A DNA stretch of 64,000 bases from Ifrita kowaldi. Its lineage: Eukaryota; Chordata; Aves; Passeriformes; Cinclosomatidae. The stretch spans positions 1 through 64,000 of the forward strand of contig VZRS01014563.1 in assembly GCA_013398055.1 (NCBI GenBank). Direction: 5' to 3'. Both the position numbers and the translations under genes were made by a program. The notes below the pieces were generated by a model. It was not told the origin of the DNA and did no database searches. It worked only from the letters and a program-made list of their open reading frames with translations. How positions within the stretch are numbered: position 1 is the stretch's first letter; each line of letters starts with the position of its first letter. Positions 59,631 through 64,000 of the stretch are shown here, one piece after another.

Positions 59631-62019
59631 GCCCATGGTGACAATTTCCCCGGGTGCTGATTTCAAAGAAACCTGGGCACCTTCCATAGAAAGCTCTATC
59701 CCAACCTCTGCTTCTGCTGACACTTCCACTAAACTCTTGGCATTGGCCAAGGGTGCCAAGACTTCTCTGAATTCAGCTAAGCCTTGACTGAAGGAGTGTT
59801 ATAAGAATTATCTGATTCCAAACACTGCCTTTAATGATGATTGACCCTTCTGCACAGGTGGATCATTAAAGGAGTCGTTTTTGCCTCTGAAAATCAAATC
59901 CAACATTCCAAATTATGCTCTGTAAAATTTCAGTAGACAACCACCTTCAGTGAATAAGAATATGCAAGATCAAATCTATCTTGGTTCCTTCTATTGCACA
60001 CAAAGTGGATTGGAAATTGCTTCTGTCCTACAGAGCATCAGTTTTTCAGTTCCTGTCATTACTAACAGACTGTCAGTTACAAATTTACTTTCTGCAAAGA
60101 GTCTGATACAGTCATATAAGGCATTAATTGGCCAAACATTCTGGCCAGTAACTCCCTTAACACAAAATATACAGAAATCAAGGATAACCAAAGTATTGTC
60201 CAGAAAACTCAACCCTGAATGTGAGGAAATCCACTGAAACCAACACAACTGCTCTGTTATAAACTCACTGGGGAGCTGTGAGCCTCTGGTCCGTATTTAA
60301 AACCTCTCTGCTCTCCCAGCTGGATTTCCAACGTTTATTAATGTTTCCTGTATAGGAATTGTAGAATTCTTGTTGGCTTTTCTTGTTCTTTATTGTCCCC
60401 ATAAAGAAGGAACAAATGAAAGTTCCAGAAATGCTCTCACAGAGCCAAATTTTTAGAGTCTACTTCTTATTTGAGCCCCAGCTCTAACCAGCTCACCTGG
60501 AGAATTCTGGTGTTTATCCACTCACTTCAATGGGGTTGCACTGGTTCTTAATTTTTTTTTTTTACCTATTCTTATGTATTTTATAACACAGATGATTTAA
60601 ATTTTGCAGCTGGCAATAGCTCATAAAATATACTAGCATTTAAGGAATACTGTGAGCATAAAATGTGCAAATAATGCATGCAGGGAGCACGTTTGCTGAT
60701 CAATGAGAACTATCACTTTTAAGAACTTAATGCCCTGGTAAGCCTGTGCCTGGCAGGTTTAGATCTGCACACTAATGATAATTAGGCCTAGTAATTATTT
60801 TATTTTCTTTTTATCAGCTCTGTCTCCATATCCAGCCTCAGCACTCAAGAGTCATTACACACCATGTGCTGTTTTAGATGCGATTTGACAGAAATTACCT
60901 ACAACAAGTGAATTGCTGCCCAAGGCACTCAAGCCACAAAGGTGGGGTGGGAATTTTTGCTCTTACGTGGTCCCTCCCACCTTTCTCTTTGGGAATCTGG
61001 GGATGCACCAGCAGCACTAAGTAAGCACAGCTACAGGGAACTTATTTCTCCAGAATCTCTCTCATTTCAGCCTCTAAGGTGATCTTCACCAATTTGATCT
61101 CAGTTCTCCTCTGCTCTTCTGCCTCTTTGATACTTGACACATTCAGCCTCATTCCTCCTAAGATAACAGCGAGATAGCAGTGAAAAAGGCAGGGTTATTG
61201 CCATGTGTTTCTGAATTATTTCATTTTTGGTCAGTGGGCTCAGATAAGAAAGCACAGCAGATTCTTATAAACAGCCGGTGGCTGTTGGCATCAGCGCTTT
61301 GGCATTGGAAGAGGATGTTTGCTTCTGCTGGTCAAGAAAGCTGACAAACATTGTGGAGTTTGTCTGGATCTAATGTACTAATAGCATTATTAATAATAAT
61401 TATGCTACCAGGATATAGGTCTAAGTACCCAGTTCAGAGTAGGGAGACTCATGACTTAGAAACCTAAATGGAACAAACCCGTCTTTCTACTCCAGCCAAA
61501 GTCTATTGATGTTGACTGTATTTGGAAGGCCAAAAGAGGTGGTGTTGGTGGCCAAACTCCGCAGGGACAGCCCCGAACTGGGGTTTCAAAAGCTGATTTG
61601 GTTTGAAAAGGTGCAATCCACCTAATTCAGCCCAAGTGCTCCTAATATTGGCTTCTTCAAATAACTACAGCTCCCTGCCTTTTTCACAGTGGGCTAACTC
61701 CAGGTTTGCTCCTCATGTTGATCCATGCAACAGAAGAAAATGGAGGAAAAAAGAGGATGTAATTTAAGACGAAGATTTCATAATCCACATTCCAGGAAAA
61801 AAGCAACTGGGAGGATGTAAATTCATTCCCTATGATTCAGGCTGCCAAGAGCTCATATTCCAGCAGAACCCTTCCCATCAGCCAATTTGCAATGGTGTTT
61901 GCAGAACTTCTGATCTCGGAAAATGCTTTGGTATTTCCCAGCTTTCCCTGTTGCAGCCTGAGCTTTCTCTGAACATATTTACATATTAGTGACTCAATTC
62001 CCTGCTTATTTTAAAGAGA

Positions 62020-62520
62020 CAGGTCTAAATTGAGTAATTAAAAGCCTTTGAAAGATGTGTTCCTTAAGAGACCAAGCTCACCCTCTATTACACAGACTCT
62101 ACTTCTACATTGCAGTTAAAACCTCATAAAAATTAAAGGCATTTAAGTTTCACGCTGACCCTCTGTACAGGAATGAGCTTTACCCAAAATGCATTCATCC
62201 TTTAATTCCCATTAAAATAAGAGAGTTAACGCAGCTGGAGTTTGGAGTTCAGCTCATGCATGCTCCATTTCTTTCAATTACCCTTTCATCAGAAATATTA
62301 CATTAATCTGGCATAATTAAAAGTCTACATTACATCATGGACTTTATTGAAACCTCAGTAATGCTAAAGAGGTAACAAAAATGATAGAAGAGATCAGCAC
62401 CGTGTTTCTGATTAGGCAGCTAATCAACATCCAGGTCCTTCTTTCCTGGATTTACCATCTAGGAAAGGTCATTAATTAGATGCATAGTTATTAGTTTAGC
62501 CTTGAACTTAGAAAAATAGA
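62020..62520. promoter_or_regulatory. candidate conserved non-coding element
   Basis: Unique block with GAGTAATTAAAAGCC, TTACATTAATCTGGC, GCAGCTAATC and GGTCATTAATTAG cores and no repeats. Compositional inference only. Confidence 0.25.
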
Positions 62521-62596
62521 AATGATTCTCCGTGCATCACTGGTCGATTTGCCATGGGTAACTTTCAACACCAGAAGTTTCACAGTGTGAAACACC

Positions 62597-62634
62597 GTGC
62601 CTATAAATTCACCCTGTGCCTATAAATTATTATA
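62597..62634. repeat. 19-bp direct repeat
   Basis: GTGCCTATAAATT occurs at 62597 and 62616. A shorter TATAAATTTCACCCC echo follows. Confidence 0.8.
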
Positions 62635-63172
62635 AATTTCACCCCAAATCTCACTGAATTTGAAGGACTATTCCCAGACAGATCCCCGGTGTTTTCAATC
62701 CTGCTATTAAGAAATTTGCTGTTAATATCAGCCAGAGCAAACTGATGATCTCACTGGACATAATGCCCTGGGGAAAAGTTTATAAGGACTACAAAAGTAA
62801 ACGGGTTTATCCTGAAAATTTGCAGCTGATAACATCACACACAGTTTGTTTCCCATTTATGTGAGAAATTATTTCAAAGTTGTTAATGATAAGAAAAGCA
62901 CTGTGTGCATTGGGGCTGGGTGTGAAACGAGTGTCTCCTAATTGTACTCAGAGCTTTGCTGGGCTCTCGTAAATCAGTGTCAGTGTTTGACTTCAGGAGA
63001 TGAAATGCTGCCATGTGCTCTGCAATCAGCCCAAACGGGCAGGGCAGAGGGGAAATGTGCCAATCTCAACTCACCAGCTCACACACAGGAACACGTTCCT
63101 GCTTTTTTCTCTGCTGATTTCACCTGTGTGACATCAGCAGAGGATATTTCCCAGAGTGGCTCTCACACTGCT

Positions 63173-63228
63173 AATTTATCATAATTATATTTATTATAAT
63201 ATTTATTTATTATTACATTTTATTATAA
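63173..63228. repeat. AT-only low-complexity stretch
   Basis: Nearly pure A/T with TTATTATAATATTTATTTAT content. Confidence 0.75.
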
Positions 63229-64000
63229 GGCTGCAGTGGCAGATCCAAAGCAGGGCTGGTGGAACCCAAAGTGCTCTTCTGACCCCGGCAAGGGCACTGC
63301 TGAATCCTGGTCTGGGCCTCTCCTCTTCCCTGTCATGTCCCCACACACCCTCCCTATGTAATGAGCTGTTCTTAAGAAGTGCATAAAAGAAACATTCTCT
63401 GAAAGAAAAGTTGCTCAGGTGAAGTAAAATTCTGACTCTCCTTGCTTAGAAATACAAGGCCATGTGCTACCCGGCCCAGTGCTCCCCTAGGTTTATCAAA
63501 TAAAACATCTTCTAATATAATTCCTGCTCTCCAAGGATATGAAGAATCTTACTGGGAGACAGGGTGGTTTTAGGGTAGAACGGCCAAGATGTACTCCATT
63601 ATTATTTTTTTAAACTGATGTGAATTTCAGTTGGATACTTTGCCAAAGCAGTGTTGCCTTCATTTAGCCAACAGGGAATAAATGCTTCCTTCATTTTTCA
63701 GTTCTTTCAAAACTAAACAATTGCAGAGGTGGCTGCCTGCAGCCTGAGTGGATATTTTTCCATGCTCTAATCTGATAAATTGAACTGAATAGTTGAAAAT
63801 ATTCAACAAGTGAAATGAATAAGTACAGTTTTGAAATAGCAGCATTGAACAAGTCTGCTGATTTTTTCATATGGATGCTGAAAATGAAAAGCATCAACTG
63901 TAGCAGGGAGCCCACCTTTTAAAGGACTGGAAACTGCTCAGGCAGTCAGATCTCATCTCCCACAGCGGCAAAGCACAGGTTACCATCAGTGTTAAATAAG

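Larger units (their letters stand above)
59631..64000. other. unique non-coding DNA
   Basis: No gene or transposon recognised. It contains AT-rich blocks (60560-60900, 62020-62520) and short repeats. The sequence runs off the window without a feature at the edge. Confidence 0.5.

Noticed and set aside
1..64000. tRNA, rRNA, CRISPR or bacterial operon content
   Set aside because: None of the diagnostic arms, repeats or ribosome-binding patterns were seen on either strand; the CR1 copies point to a bird nuclear genome.

Overview
This window looks like nuclear DNA of a bird, probably part of a gene desert or of very long introns. The best evidence is four short, 5'-truncated copies of the CR1 LINE 3' end (15736-15860, 25061-25171, 30570-30705, 51117-51250). 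Other repeats are sparse: one old L2-like LINE remnant (about 58690-59630), a possible MIR-like fragment, and many microsatellites. No rRNA or tRNA gene, CpG island, CRISPR array or prokaryote-style gene is visible. The open reading frames present are short. The longest run through low-complexity DNA or CR1 remnants, or look like chance.

Layout: 1-12.6 kb is unique non-coding DNA with small AT-rich or trinucleotide repeats and one ambiguous base (2573). At 12.6-25 kb lie a 165-bp (TTTC)n tract, a possible MIR, one reversed CR1, and a long polypyrimidine tract. At 25-31 kb lie two CR1 fragments, a perfect 20-bp palindrome and several AT-rich blocks that read like developmental regulatory elements. 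At 31.7-31.84 kb on the minus strand, a good splice acceptor opens into a 27-codon frame ending in TAG. This could be the last coding exon of a minus-strand gene, but I cannot name it. 32-51 kb is unique sequence with many candidate regulatory blocks and a few weak candidate exons. 51.4-56.9 kb may be a long 3'-terminal exon on the minus strand: a good polyadenylation signal lies at its left end, and a splice acceptor with an 87-codon frame at its right end. A perfect RFX-type X-box palindrome (56832-56845) lies inside it. 57-64 kb is unique or ancient-repeat DNA.

No gene could be identified with confidence. Exon calls are splice-site and reading-frame hypotheses, and a 64-kb window is expected to contain several false ones. 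I did not find a clear novel system. The observations most worth checking are the two minus-strand terminal-exon candidates, the X-box palindrome, the plus-strand 68-bp exon candidate, and the blocks that look conserved.
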